From positions 3,956,001-4,020,000 of the forward strand of contig NZ_AP023439.1 in NCBI RefSeq assembly GCF_014701095.1: a DNA stretch of 64,000 nucleotides, given 5' to 3'. This stretch comes from Streptomyces tuirus (GTDB taxonomy: Bacteria; Actinomycetota; Actinomycetes; Streptomycetales; Streptomycetaceae). Within the stretch, counting starts at the first letter, position 1. Each line of letters opens with the position of its first letter. Position numbers and translations under genes: made by a program. Positions 42,688 to 51,282 of the stretch are shown piece by piece. The notes under the pieces were generated by a model. That model worked only from the letters and a program-made list of their open reading frames with translations. It had not been told where the DNA came from and did no database searches.

Positions 42688-42936
42688 GTGCACGTCGAGG
42701 GCGCCATGGACTTCCCCGACGGCTGGACGCCCGCCGACATCCCGGTGCACATCCAGTACTCCCGCGACGGCAAGCGCTGGACGGACCTGGTGACGGCGCA
42801 GGCCAACTGGTCCGGTGAGGGGCACGCCTTCTCGGCGGACATCGCCGACGGGCGGCGGGACTACTACCGCGCGCAGTTCGACAAGACGGAGTCGTTCCGC
42901 GGGGCGACGTCGGAGGCGGTACGGGTAGGCCGCTGA
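42688..42936 (+). CDS. small beta-sandwich domain protein, possibly a truncated secreted protein
   Basis: An 82-residue frame from GTG 42688, with AGGAGG 4 bases upstream. The sequence (PVHIQYSRDGKRWTDLVTAQ, then YYRAQFDKTESFRGATSEAV) has the alternating pattern of an Ig/fibronectin-like domain at the end of secreted proteins. No signal peptide is present, so it may be the surviving 3' end of an exported protein. A strong ribosome site argues it may still be translated. Confidence 0.5.
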   Translation: MHVEGAMDFPDGWTPADIPVHIQYSRDGKRWTDLVTAQANWSGEGHAFSADIADGRRDYYRAQFDKTESFRGATSEAVRVGR

Positions 42937-42960
42937 CGTCCATGGCCGCTGACGTGCACG

Positions 42961-42984
42961 GACGGCCCGCCCTTCCGGGCCGTC
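42961..42984. terminator. bidirectional terminator
   Basis: GACGGCCCG and CGGGCCGTC, 9-bp perfect stem with a 6-base loop, between convergent genes; its right arm touches the stop codon of the DUF1963-like gene. Confidence 0.75.
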
Positions 42985-43789
42985 AGTGGCAGTCGAAGCG
43001 CCAGTCCCAGGGCCGGCCCGGGCACCGGCGGCAGTGGAAGAAGTACACGCCTCCGCAGTCGCCCAGCTGGATGTCGCCGGTGATGGTCAGCAGGTGCTCC
43101 ATGCGGTGACCGCTCTCGCAGTCCGGCCAGTCGGCGGGCTGTGTCCAGGCGGGCCAGCCGCCGACCTTCGTCGCGATGACGTTGGAGTCCGGCGGCCACA
43201 CGGCACGACCAGTCCGCGCCCGGAGGCGGGGTTCCCAGGTCTCCCACATGTCCTCGGGCAGATCGAGCCACCGCGGGCAGTCCTCCGCGGTGGTGGGCGC
43301 CAGCGTGGACGGCTGTGGCATATGGTCCTCGTCGTACTCTCCCTCGCTCACCCCGGGAAGGGCGGACAGCGTCCCCGCGGCCACGACCTCCGCCTCGTTG
43401 CGCCAGTACAGCCGCGGCATCACCGGCCCGGGGTCCTCTTCGTGCACCAGCGCGCACCACACCAACTGCAGCAGGTCCTTCCCCTGAGGGAACTCGAGCT
43501 CCGGGACGTCCCGGGCGTACAGCTGGAGGATCGGCACCATCGGGACCGCCCCCGGGACGATCTCGGTGCGGTTGCGCGGGTCGGTCCCGAACGTCCAGTG
43601 GTCCTCCTGCGCGCAGTACGGCCAGGGCTCGTCCGCGGGCCACAGCAACTCCCCTCCCAGGGAGCTCTCCCGCACATCGGGGTCCCCGGGCTCCGGATTG
43701 AGGAGGGTGGTGGTCCGGGCAAGACCCGCGTACTCCGGTATCAGCGTGCGCAGGTCTCTGGCGGGCAGCTCGGGGCTGTCTTCGGACAT
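42983..43789 (-). CDS. DUF1963 (YwqG-like) protein
   Basis: A 268-residue soluble protein. It shows the YwqG/DUF1963 layout: an N-terminal ESSLGGELLWPADEPWP, central PMVPILQLYARDVPELEFPQGKDLLQL and C-terminal KVGGWPAWTQ, then MEHLLTITGDIQLGDCGGVYFFHC and CRRCPGRPWDWRFDCH. Cysteines near the end (HCRRCPG) may bind metal. Biological role unknown. Confidence 0.75.
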   Translation of the reverse strand: MSEDSPELPARDLRTLIPEYAGLARTTTLLNPEPGDPDVRESSLGGELLWPADEPWPYCAQEDHWTFGTDPRNRTEIVPGAVPMVPILQLYARDVPELEFPQGKDLLQLVWCALVHEEDPGPVMPRLYWRNEAEVVAAGTLSALPGVSEGEYDEDHMPQPSTLAPTTAEDCPRWLDLPEDMWETWEPRLRARTGRAVWPPDSNVIATKVGGWPAWTQPADWPDCESGHRMEHLLTITGDIQLGDCGGVYFFHCRRCPGRPWDWRFDCH

Positions 43790-43883
43790 CGTGGCTCCTC
43801 AGGGCGCTCGGGACATCGACGGGAGGCAGCGGGCACGCTAACGCCTGCCACCGACAGCGGGGGAGGCGGACGCCTCTTTCCCT

Positions 43884-43970
43884 TCACTCCGCCGCGAACT
43901 CGTACTGCACCTCGTAGAGCCGTCCGGCCTTCACCATCGAGGTCGCTTCGATCGGGCGGCCGGTTCTGCC
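43884..43970 (-). pseudogene. C-terminal stub of a GntR/UTRA regulator
   Basis: About 28 codons, GRPIEATSMVKAGRLYEVQY then EFAAE-stop, match the last strands of UTRA domains (compare KPIQVDRMVMPAQRQQLRYE in the gene immediately upstream). Everything before it is lost. Confidence 0.55.
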
Positions 43971-43979
43971 TTGGCACGG

Positions 43980-44522
43980 TCACCCGATGCTGATCTCGTA
44001 ACGCAACTGCTGCCGCTGGGCGGGCATCACCATGCGGTCGACCTGGATCGGCTTGTCATCGCCATCCAGGGTGAGCCTGGTGAGGCGCAGAACGGGTGCC
44101 GACGGTGTGAGCCGTAGAGCCTCTTGCTCCTGCTCATCCGGCAAGCCGGCCGTCACGTCCTCCCTGACCCGTGCGCCGGCATGGCCCAGCGTCGCGAGCA
44201 AGGTGACGGCGCCCCCGCGGATCTTCGCCGTGCCGGCGAGCGGGGTGCCTCGGGCGATGGCGATGGGGTAGTACGTGTCGGTCAGTTCGTTCGGCTCGTC
44301 GTCGAGAAGGATCACGCGGCGTCGTACGACGACCGGTTCGCCGTCAGCAATGTCGAAGAGACGGGCGACTTCCGCCGGTGCCCGCACCTCTCCGGCATGG
44401 ACGATGCGCTGAGATCCGCGCCGGCCCCGGGCGGCGGCCTCCGCGCTCCAGGCATCGCCCTGCTCCGGCTCACGCGGCGCCAGATACGGCATCGACGTAC
44501 TGACCCACCTGCTCGTGCCCAC
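43980..44522 (-). CDS. stand-alone UTRA ligand-binding domain protein
   Basis: A 180-residue protein consisting of a UTRA domain only (HAGEVRAPAEVARLFDIADGEPVVVRRRVILLDDEPNELTDTYYP, then DVTAGLPDEQEQEALRLTPSAPVLRLTRLTLDGDDKPIQVDRMVMPA). There is no HTH. A GntR-type HTH-only gene lies 77 bases upstream on the same strand, so the two look like the halves of a HutC-type regulator expressed as separate chains, or this half is a cofactor. Confidence 0.75.
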   Translation of the reverse strand: MGTSRWVSTSMPYLAPREPEQGDAWSAEAAARGRRGSQRIVHAGEVRAPAEVARLFDIADGEPVVVRRRVILLDDEPNELTDTYYPIAIARGTPLAGTAKIRGGAVTLLATLGHAGARVREDVTAGLPDEQEQEALRLTPSAPVLRLTRLTLDGDDKPIQVDRMVMPAQRQQLRYEISIG

Positions 44523-44599
44523 GTTGCCTCCGATCGACGGTGCCGACAGGCCCTTCGCGCTTCAAGGCCCCCAGGCCCGAGCGTGCAACAAGGCCCCGC

Positions 44600-44860
44600 C
44601 TACGCTCCTGCGTCCGTGGGCTTCCCAGGGCGCTCCGCGACGAACGACCCCAGACCGACCTCAGCCCGGACGAGTCCTTCCGTCTTGAGATGAGTCAGTG
44701 CCTTCTGCGCAGTCGAGGCGGCGATGCCGAACTCGGTGGACAGTTCGACGACGGACGGCACCCGACTGCCCACGGGATACGACCCGTCAGCGATGCGATC
44801 GGCGATGACTGCGGCTACCTGCCGCCAGACAGGGCGGGTGCGGTCAAGCTCGGGACTCAT
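44600..44860 (-). CDS. GntR winged-HTH-only regulator
   Basis: An 86-residue protein that is just the GntR winged HTH (RPVWRQVAAVIADRIADGSYPVGSRVPSVVELSTEFGIAASTAQKALTHLKTEGLVRAEVGLGSFV). There is no ligand domain. Three near-identical 12-bp palindromes lie just upstream of its start and presumably are its operator. It is divergent from two small genes at 45005 and 45310. Confidence 0.85.
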   Translation of the reverse strand: MSPELDRTRPVWRQVAAVIADRIADGSYPVGSRVPSVVELSTEFGIAASTAQKALTHLKTEGLVRAEVGLGSFVAERPGKPTDAGA

Positions 44861-44880
44861 GCAGTGGACGCTAAAACTCT

Positions 44881-44920
44881 GCGGTAGACCGCGCGAACGC
44901 AGTAGACTGCGGTAGACCGC
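44881..44920. promoter_or_regulatory. triple GntR operator array
   Basis: GCGGTAGACCGC (44881-44892), GCAGTAGACTGC (44899-44910) and GCGGTAGACCGC (44909-44920). Each is an inverted repeat (GCGGT/ACCGC or GCAGT/ACTGC) around a central AG; copies two and three share two bases. It sits in the divergent promoter between the GntR gene and the small-gene pair. Confidence 0.7.
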
Positions 44921-45004
44921 GACTGATGCGGAGTACAGAAACCCCCGCGACGGGTGGAGCCGTCCGGGGCGTGGCCACCAGTGAAGCCGAACGGAGCTGA
45001 TGAC

Positions 45005-45310
45005 GTGCTCGACCTTATCCGCCGTCTCCTCGTGTGGGCGGGCCTCTCGGCTCCGCGCTCCCGCAGCCGCAGTGCGGCTGCTCGTCCACCACGGATCGTG
45101 CCCGCCCTACTCATCCCGGAGTGGGCACCGCTTCCCGCTCACCGCAGTCCTTACGGGCTCGACACTCTTCTTGACGGTGCTGCCACCGTCACCGTGCGCC
45201 CCTACCTCGCCGCTCCCCAGCAACGCCGAAGGCGTCATGAGCCGGCCATGGTGTCCTCGGAACCGGACCTGCCAGCGCCCTTCTGGAGCGAGCGGGCGGA
45301 GGTCGTTTGA
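45005..45310 (+). CDS. small protein, first of a coupled pair
   Basis: A 101-residue protein from GTG 45005 (LDLIRRLLVWAGLSAPRSRS, then IPEWAPLPAHRSPYGLDTLLDGAATVTVRPYL). A short amphipathic or hydrophobic start is followed by an Arg-rich stretch and a C-terminal AMVSSEPDLPAPFWSE. I recognise this sort of protein next to HTH-only GntR genes in Streptomyces but know no function. Its stop overlaps the next start as TGATG. Confidence 0.55.
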   Translation: MLDLIRRLLVWAGLSAPRSRSRSAAARPPRIVPALLIPEWAPLPAHRSPYGLDTLLDGAATVTVRPYLAAPQQRRRRHEPAMVSSEPDLPAPFWSERAEVV

Positions 45311-45639
45311 TGAGCGCCGGCTTCGAGGCAGCACAGCCGGAGGCGGGGCACCGGTTGCGCGAAGCGCGTCTGCTGCCCTGGTCCGGCCCTGAGGGCAAGG
45401 CGAGCTACCTGATCAGCGACGGCCGTGGAGGACGCCTGTCGCGGCTGGCCGACGTCGCCGAGGCGACCCGGCTCGACATGGGCGTGCGGCTCCTCGCGCA
45501 TGCCGAGGACATGCTCCCGGACGCCACCGAGACGCAACTGCGCTTCCTGGCCGAGCGGCTGACCGAGGCGCTGCGGGACATCCTCCGCGTTGCCGAGAAC
45601 CAGGAGCTGAGGACCGGCGGGTGCTCCTGTCACGCATGA
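45310..45639 (+). CDS. small helical protein, second of a coupled pair
   Basis: A 109-residue soluble protein. It contains PWSGPEGKASYLISDGRGGRLSRLADVAEA and a helical C-terminal half (LLAHAEDMLPDATETQLRFLAERLTEALRDILRVAENQ), ending in CSC. Start ATG overlaps the preceding stop. Family unknown; expressed with the gene before it under the GntR operator array. Confidence 0.6.
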   Translation: MSAGFEAAQPEAGHRLREARLLPWSGPEGKASYLISDGRGGRLSRLADVAEATRLDMGVRLLAHAEDMLPDATETQLRFLAERLTEALRDILRVAENQELRTGGCSCHA

Positions 45640-45682
45640 CGACCGTGAGGCCCCCACGCGACCGTAGGCCGTAGGGAACGCC

Positions 45683-45719
45683 GACGCCCCCCGCCCGATG
45701 AATCGGGACAGGGGGCGTC
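45683..45719. terminator. bidirectional terminator
   Basis: GACGCCCCC and GGGGGCGTC arms around a 19-base loop that contains a smaller CCCGAT/ATCGGG hairpin; between convergent genes. Confidence 0.7.
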
Positions 45720-45749
45720 GAAACCGTCGGAACGACCGGGTGGGAGCGT

Positions 45750-48077
45750 CTACTTCACCGGCTCCGGCTCCGGGGCGCTCGTAGAGTCCGCCGTGCCCGC
45801 CGGCGGCTCGCCGTCGCCGTCGTCCGAGTCGTCGTCGGCGCTCTCCGCCGGGACCGGCGTCTTCACCGAGTCCAGGAGCAGCTGGGCGACGTCCACGACC
45901 TGGATGGACTCCTTCGCCTTGCCGTCGTTCTTCTTGCCGTTGACCGAGTCCGTGAGCATGACCAGGCAGAACGGGCAGGCCGTCGAGACGATGTCGGGGT
46001 TGACCGAGAGGGCCTCGTCGACGCGCTCGTTGTTGATGCGCTTGCCGATCCGCTCCTCCATCCACATCCGCGCACCACCGGCGCCGCAGCAGAAGCCGCG
46101 CTCCTTGTGGCGGTGCATCTCCTCGTTGCGGACACCGGGGACGGCGGCGATGATCTCGCGCGGCGGCGTGTAGATCTTGTTGTGACGGCCCAGGTAGCAC
46201 GGGTCGTGGTACGTGATGATGCCCTCGACCGGCGTGACCGGGATCAGCTTGCCCTCGTCGACGAGGTGCTGGAGCAGCTGCGTGTGGTGGATGACCTCGT
46301 AGTCGCCGCCGAGCTGCGGGTACTCGTTGCCGATCGTGTTGAGGCAGTGCGGGCAGGTGGCGACGATCTTCTTGGCCGACTTGGGCTTCGCCGACTCGGG
46401 CGTCACCTTGCCCTCGTCGTCCATCTCCTCGCCGAACGCCATGTTCAGCGCCATGACGTTCTCCATGCCGAGCTCCTGGAACAGGGGCTCGTTGCCCAGA
46501 CGCCGGGCGGAGTCACCGGTGCACTTCTCGTCGCCGCCCATGATCGCGAACTTGACGCCCGCGATGTGGAGCAGTTCGGCGAAGGCCTTGGTGGTCTTCT
46601 TGGCGCGGTCCTCCAGGGCGCCCGCGCAGCCGACCCAGTACAGGTACTCGACCTCGGACAGGTCCTCGATGTCCTTGCCGACGACCGGGACCTCGAAGTC
46701 GACCTCCTTGAGCCACTCCAGGCGCTGCTTCTTCGCCAGGCCCCAGGGGTTGCCCTTCTTCTCCAGGTTCTTGAGCATCGTGCCCGCCTCGGACGGGAAC
46801 GACGACTCGATCATCACCTGGTAGCGGCGCATGTCGACGATGTGGTCGACGTGCTCGATGTCGACCGGGCACTGCTCGACACAGGCGCCGCACGTGGTGC
46901 AGGACCACAGGACGTCCGGGTCGATGACGCCGTTCTCCTCCAGCGTGCCGACCAGGGGGCGCTCGGCCTCGGCCAGCGCCGCCGCGGGCACCGAGGCGAG
47001 CTGCTCCTCGGACGCCTTCTCCTCGCCCTCCATGGTCTTGCCGCCGCCGGCCAGCAGGTACGGCGCCTTGGCGTGCGCGTGGTCCCGCAGGGACATGATC
47101 AGCAGCTTGGGGGAGAGGGGCTTGCCGGTGTTCCAGGCGGGGCACTGCGACTGGCAGCGGCCGCACTCGGTGCAGGTGGAGAAGTCCAGCAGGCCCTTCC
47201 AGGAGTACTGCTCGACCTGGGAGACGCCGAAGACGTCGTCGTCGCCCGGGTCGCTGAAGTCGATCGGCTTGCCGCCCGAGGTCATCGGCTGGAGCGCGCC
47301 GAGGGCCGTGCCGCCGTTCGCCTCGCGCTTGAACCAGATGTTCGGGAAGGCGAGGAAGCGGTGCCAGGCCACACCCATGTTGGTGTTGAGCGACACCACG
47401 ATCATCCAGATGAACGAGGTGCTGATCTTGATCATGGCGACGAAGTAGACGAGGTTCTGCAGCGCCGTGACGCTCAGTCCCTTGAACGCGAGCACCAGCG
47501 GGTACGACGCGAAGTACGACGCCTCGTAGTGGTCGACGTGGTGGAGCGCGCCCTCCAGGCCCCGCAGGACGTAGATCGCGAGGCCGATGGTGAGGATGAC
47601 GTACTCGACGAAGTACGCCTGGCCGGCCTTGGAGCCGGCGAAGCGGGACTTGCGGCCCGGGCGGCTCGGCAGGTTCAGCAGGCGGATCGCGATGAGCACC
47701 GCGATGCCCAGGACCGTCATCACGCCGATGAACTCGATGTACAGCTCGAACGGCAGGAACTCACCGATGACCGGCAGCACCCAGTCGGCCTCGAACAGCT
47801 GGCCGAAGGCCTGGGCGAGGGTCGGGGGGAGCGTCAGGAAGCCGACGGCGACGAACCAGTGGGCGACACCGACGATGCCCCACCGGTTCATGCGCGTGTG
47901 GCCGAGGAACTCCTTCACCAGGGTCACGCTGCGCTGGTAGGGGTTGTCGGTCCGGGTACCGGCGGGGACCGGCTGGCCCAGCTTGAAGTACCGGACGAAC
48001 TGGCCGATCGCGCGCGCGAGCAGCGCGACGCCGACCACGGTCAGAACCAGCGACACGATGATCGCGGCGAGTTGCAT
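45750..48077 (-). CDS. membrane-bound (Fe-S) oxidoreductase, HdrD/GlpC-like fusion
   Basis: A 775-residue protein. The N-terminal half has about six transmembrane helices related to nitrate-reductase gamma subunits (about 1-240). Two 4Fe-4S sites follow (CTECGRCQSQCP about 300 and CTTCGACVEQCPVD about 390). Two cysteine-rich CCG domains come next (YWVGCAGALED then GGDEKCTGDSARRLG; CPHCLNTIGNEYP, HDPCYLGRHN, GFCCGAGGARMW, CPFCLVML). It should carry electrons between a membrane quinone and an unknown cytosolic partner. The last 40 residues are acidic and disordered. Confidence 0.88.
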   Translation of the reverse strand: MQLAAIIVSLVLTVVGVALLARAIGQFVRYFKLGQPVPAGTRTDNPYQRSVTLVKEFLGHTRMNRWGIVGVAHWFVAVGFLTLPPTLAQAFGQLFEADWVLPVIGEFLPFELYIEFIGVMTVLGIAVLIAIRLLNLPSRPGRKSRFAGSKAGQAYFVEYVILTIGLAIYVLRGLEGALHHVDHYEASYFASYPLVLAFKGLSVTALQNLVYFVAMIKISTSFIWMIVVSLNTNMGVAWHRFLAFPNIWFKREANGGTALGALQPMTSGGKPIDFSDPGDDDVFGVSQVEQYSWKGLLDFSTCTECGRCQSQCPAWNTGKPLSPKLLIMSLRDHAHAKAPYLLAGGGKTMEGEEKASEEQLASVPAAALAEAERPLVGTLEENGVIDPDVLWSCTTCGACVEQCPVDIEHVDHIVDMRRYQVMIESSFPSEAGTMLKNLEKKGNPWGLAKKQRLEWLKEVDFEVPVVGKDIEDLSEVEYLYWVGCAGALEDRAKKTTKAFAELLHIAGVKFAIMGGDEKCTGDSARRLGNEPLFQELGMENVMALNMAFGEEMDDEGKVTPESAKPKSAKKIVATCPHCLNTIGNEYPQLGGDYEVIHHTQLLQHLVDEGKLIPVTPVEGIITYHDPCYLGRHNKIYTPPREIIAAVPGVRNEEMHRHKERGFCCGAGGARMWMEERIGKRINNERVDEALSVNPDIVSTACPFCLVMLTDSVNGKKNDGKAKESIQVVDVAQLLLDSVKTPVPAESADDDSDDGDGEPPAGTADSTSAPEPEPVK

Positions 48078-48320
48078 GGGGGCTCCTCGGGCCTGCGAGG
48101 GGTTTTGTCAGGGGGACCTGTGGTTTCTTCAGGCTTCCCCGAGATTACTAAGCGGTAACTTATGCAGTCCGTCTGAGACTACCCTCATCCTCCGCCGCAC
48201 TGTAGCCGGGTGGGCAGTGATCTGAATCGCTGAGGGTTGCCTCAGAAACAGACGGGATCCGGTCGCGATCCAGTCGTGTTATTCATACCGAATTGTCATA
48301 GTCCCGCCTAACTTATATCC

Positions 48321-49340
48321 GTGCTCTACGGGATCACCGCCGCCGCCACCGCCCTCCTTCTCACCGCCCTGCTCGCGGCCGCCCTGCGGACCCCCGCGCT
48401 ACGGCTGCGCCTGGTCGAGCGGAGGCGGCAGCGGGACGTACCGCTGTCCGGGGGTGTGGCCGTCGTGCTGGTCACGGGCCTGGTCGTCGGGGCCGGGGAG
48501 TGGCTGGGGGTCGCACCGCCCGCCGACGGGACGGGCGGGGTTCTCGTCGCCGCGGGCGCCGTCGCCCTGCTCGGGCTCGCCGGTGACGTGTGGCGGCTGC
48601 GCCGGCGGGTGCTGGCCGCCGGTACGGGCGTGGCGGCCGCGTGTGTCGTGCCGTACGGGGAGACGGGGGTGGGGACCGGGCTGCTGGCCGTCGCGTGGGT
48701 CGTGGCGGTGGTGTCCGGGTTCCGGGGGCTCGATCACGCCGACGGGCTGGCGGGCACGGTCGGGGTCGTCGCGGCCTTCGGGGCGGCGGCCTGCGCGGCC
48801 GTCGAGGTGATGGACGGGATCGCGGGGCTGATGAGCGTGCTGGCCGCCGCGCTGACCGGGTTCCTGCTGCACAACTGGCACCCCGCGCGCGTGGCGCTGG
48901 GCGGCTGCGGGTCCATGTCCGCGGGGTTCATGATCGCCGTGGGGGCCGTGTACGCCCGGGCCGGGTCCGGCGTCGTGGAGAGCGCGGGGGTCCTGTTCGC
49001 GCTGACCGCCGTGGTGGCCGCCGACGCCGTACTCGTGCTGGTGGTACGGCGGTCGGCCGGGCGGGGCGTGGGGCGCGGCGGCCCCGACCATCTGGCGCAC
49101 CGGCTGCGGCGGCTCGGGCTGACCGCGCCGGGGGCGAGTCTGCTGCTGGGGATCGGGGCGCTGTCCGGGATGCTCGCCGGGGTACTCGCGCACGCGGGCC
49201 ACATCGGGGCCGGGGCCCTGTGGTGGGTGGCGGGAGGGGTCCTCGTCGTGGTGTTCACCCTCGCGCGTGTCCCTGTGCACGACGCTCGACGGAGCGTATC
49301 GCCGCAGGTAGGAGTCCCGTTGCGTGTAAGGAACGGATAA
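48321..49340 (+). CDS. MraY/WecA-like polytopic protein with altered active site
   Basis: A 339-residue membrane protein from GTG 48321 with about ten hydrophobic helices. It follows the polyprenyl-phosphate glycosyl-1-phosphate transferase pattern: RDVPLSGGVAVVL (about 30), FRGLDHADGLAGT (about 137, the DGLAG loop retained) and HNWHPARVALGGCGSMSAGF (about 190). In active members the last motif reads GDxGS; here it is GCGS, lacking the Asp. A late HLAHRLRRLGL fits the third loop. It may be catalytically reduced or adapted. Confidence 0.75.
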   Translation: MLYGITAAATALLLTALLAAALRTPALRLRLVERRRQRDVPLSGGVAVVLVTGLVVGAGEWLGVAPPADGTGGVLVAAGAVALLGLAGDVWRLRRRVLAAGTGVAAACVVPYGETGVGTGLLAVAWVVAVVSGFRGLDHADGLAGTVGVVAAFGAAACAAVEVMDGIAGLMSVLAAALTGFLLHNWHPARVALGGCGSMSAGFMIAVGAVYARAGSGVVESAGVLFALTAVVAADAVLVLVVRRSAGRGVGRGGPDHLAHRLRRLGLTAPGASLLLGIGALSGMLAGVLAHAGHIGAGALWWVAGGVLVVVFTLARVPVHDARRSVSPQVGVPLRVRNG

Positions 49341-49394
49341 GAGTTGAGCCTGCCCGACTCAGCTCTGTTGACCGGTTGGGGGCCGTCGTGCACA

Positions 49395-49415
49395 CTTGAG
49401 TCCGTTCCACTCAAG
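49395..49415. promoter_or_regulatory. HAIR operator (HspR site) of the dnaK operon
   Basis: CTTGAGT, 7 bases, ACTCAAG: a perfect HspR-associated inverted repeat 19 bases upstream of dnaK. Confidence 0.95.
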
Positions 49416-49434
49416 TCAGCTGGAGGAATCAACC

Positions 49435-51282
49435 ATGGCACGTGCGGTCGGCATCGACCTGGGCACGACTAACTCCGTCGTCAGCGTTCTGGAGGGCGGC
49501 GAGCCCACCGTCATCACCAACGCCGAGGGCGCCAGGACCACGCCGTCCGTCGTCGCCTTCGCCAAGAACGGTGAGGTGCTCGTCGGAGAGGTGGCCAAGC
49601 GCCAGGCGGTCACGAACGTGGACCGGACCATCCGCTCCGTGAAGCGTCACATGGGCACGGACTGGAAGATCGAGCTGGACGGGAAGCCTTTCAACCCGCA
49701 GCAGATCAGCGCCTTCGTGCTCCAGAAGCTGAAGCGGGACGCCGAGGCCTACCTGGGCGAGAAGGTGACCGACGCGGTCATCACCGTCCCCGCGTACTTC
49801 AACGACTCCGAGCGCCAGGCCACGAAGGAGGCCGGCGAGATCGCCGGTCTGAACGTGCTGCGCATCGTCAACGAGCCCACCGCGGCCGCCCTGGCGTACG
49901 GCCTCGACAAGGACGACCAGACCATCCTGGTCTTCGACCTCGGTGGCGGTACGTTCGACGTCTCGCTGCTGGAGATCGGCGACGGCGTCGTCGAGGTGAA
50001 GGCCACCAACGGTGACAACCACCTCGGTGGTGACGACTGGGACCAGCGCGTCGTCGACTACCTGGTCCAGCAGTTCCAGTCCGGCCACGGCGTGGACCTG
50101 GGCAAGGACAAGATGGCCCTGCAGCGTCTGCGCGAGGCCGCCGAGAAGGCGAAGATCGAGCTGTCCTCGTCCACCGAGACCTCGATCAACCTGCCCTACA
50201 TCACCGCCTCCGCCGAGGGCCCCCTGCACCTCGACGAGAAGCTCACCCGCGCCCAGTTCCAGCAGCTGACCGCGGACCTCCTGGAGCGCTGCAAGACGCC
50301 GTTCCACAACGTCATCAAGGACGCCGGCATCTCCATCAGCGAGATCGACCACGTCGTCCTGGTCGGCGGCTCCACCCGTATGCCCGCCGTCGCCGAGCTC
50401 GTCAAGGAGCTGACCGGCGGCAAGGACGCCAACAAGGGCGTCAACCCGGACGAGGTCGTCGCCATCGGCGCCGCCCTGCAGGCCGGTGTCCTCAAGGGTG
50501 AGGTCAAGGACGTCCTGCTCCTCGACGTCACCCCGCTGTCCCTCGGCATCGAGACCAAGGGCGGCATCATGACCAAGCTCATCGAGCGGAACACGACGAT
50601 CCCGACCAAGCGGTCCGAGATCTTCACCACCGCCGAGGACAACCAGCCCTCCGTGCAGATCCAGGTCTACCAGGGCGAGCGCGAGATCGCGGCGTACAAC
50701 AAGAAGCTCGGGATGTTCGAGCTGACCGGTCTGCCGCCGGCGCCCCGCGGCGTCCCGCAGATCGAGGTGTCCTTCGACATCGACGCCAACGGCATCATGC
50801 ACGTCACGGCGAAGGACCTCGGCACCGGCAAGGAGCAGAAGATGACCGTCACCGGCGGCTCCTCGCTGCCGAAGGACGAGGTCGACCGCATGCGCCAGGA
50901 GGCCGAGCAGTACGCGGAGGAGGACCACAAGCGCCGCGAGGCCGCCGAGTCCCGCAACCAGGGCGAGCAGCTCGTCTACCAGACCGAGAAGTTCCTCAAG
51001 GACAACGAGGACAAGGTCCCGGGCGAGATCAAGACCGAGGTCGAGGAGGCCGTCGCCGAGCTGAAGGAGAAGCTCAAGGGCGAGGACTCCGCCGAGATCC
51101 GCACGGCCACGGAGAAGGTCGCGGCCGTCTCGCAGAAGCTCGGCCAGGCCATGTACGCGGACGCGGGCGCCGCCCAGGCGGCCGGTGGTCCCGCCGGTGA
51201 CGCCGGTGGTGCCAAGGCCGCTGACGACGACGTCGTCGACGCCGAGATCGTCGACGAGGACCGGAAGGACGGTGCCGCGTGA
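49435..51282 (+). CDS. dnaK: Hsp70 chaperone DnaK
   Basis: A 615-residue chaperone that binds exposed hydrophobic peptides in an ATP-dependent cycle with DnaJ and GrpE. The ATPase starts ARAVGIDLGTTNSVVSVLEGG; phosphate-loop FDLGGGTFDVSLLEIGDG lies near residue 165; the substrate domain contains DVTPLSLGIETKGG (about 362) and LERNTT-type elements. The lid and an Ala/Asp-rich tail DAEIVDED end the protein. It starts at ATG 49435 after GGAGG. First gene of dnaK-grpE-dnaJ-hspR; grpE overlaps the stop. Confidence 0.98.
   Translation: MARAVGIDLGTTNSVVSVLEGGEPTVITNAEGARTTPSVVAFAKNGEVLVGEVAKRQAVTNVDRTIRSVKRHMGTDWKIELDGKPFNPQQISAFVLQKLKRDAEAYLGEKVTDAVITVPAYFNDSERQATKEAGEIAGLNVLRIVNEPTAAALAYGLDKDDQTILVFDLGGGTFDVSLLEIGDGVVEVKATNGDNHLGGDDWDQRVVDYLVQQFQSGHGVDLGKDKMALQRLREAAEKAKIELSSSTETSINLPYITASAEGPLHLDEKLTRAQFQQLTADLLERCKTPFHNVIKDAGISISEIDHVVLVGGSTRMPAVAELVKELTGGKDANKGVNPDEVVAIGAALQAGVLKGEVKDVLLLDVTPLSLGIETKGGIMTKLIERNTTIPTKRSEIFTTAEDNQPSVQIQVYQGEREIAAYNKKLGMFELTGLPPAPRGVPQIEVSFDIDANGIMHVTAKDLGTGKEQKMTVTGGSSLPKDEVDRMRQEAEQYAEEDHKRREAAESRNQGEQLVYQTEKFLKDNEDKVPGEIKTEVEEAVAELKEKLKGEDSAEIRTATEKVAAVSQKLGQAMYADAGAAQAAGGPAGDAGGAKAADDDVVDAEIVDEDRKDGAA

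Noticed and set aside
46107..48158. 683-codon plus-strand frame across the Fe-S oxidoreductase
   Set aside because: Rich in Asp/Val/Arg/Leu with no domain; the opposite strand encodes a protein with all expected Cys motifs.
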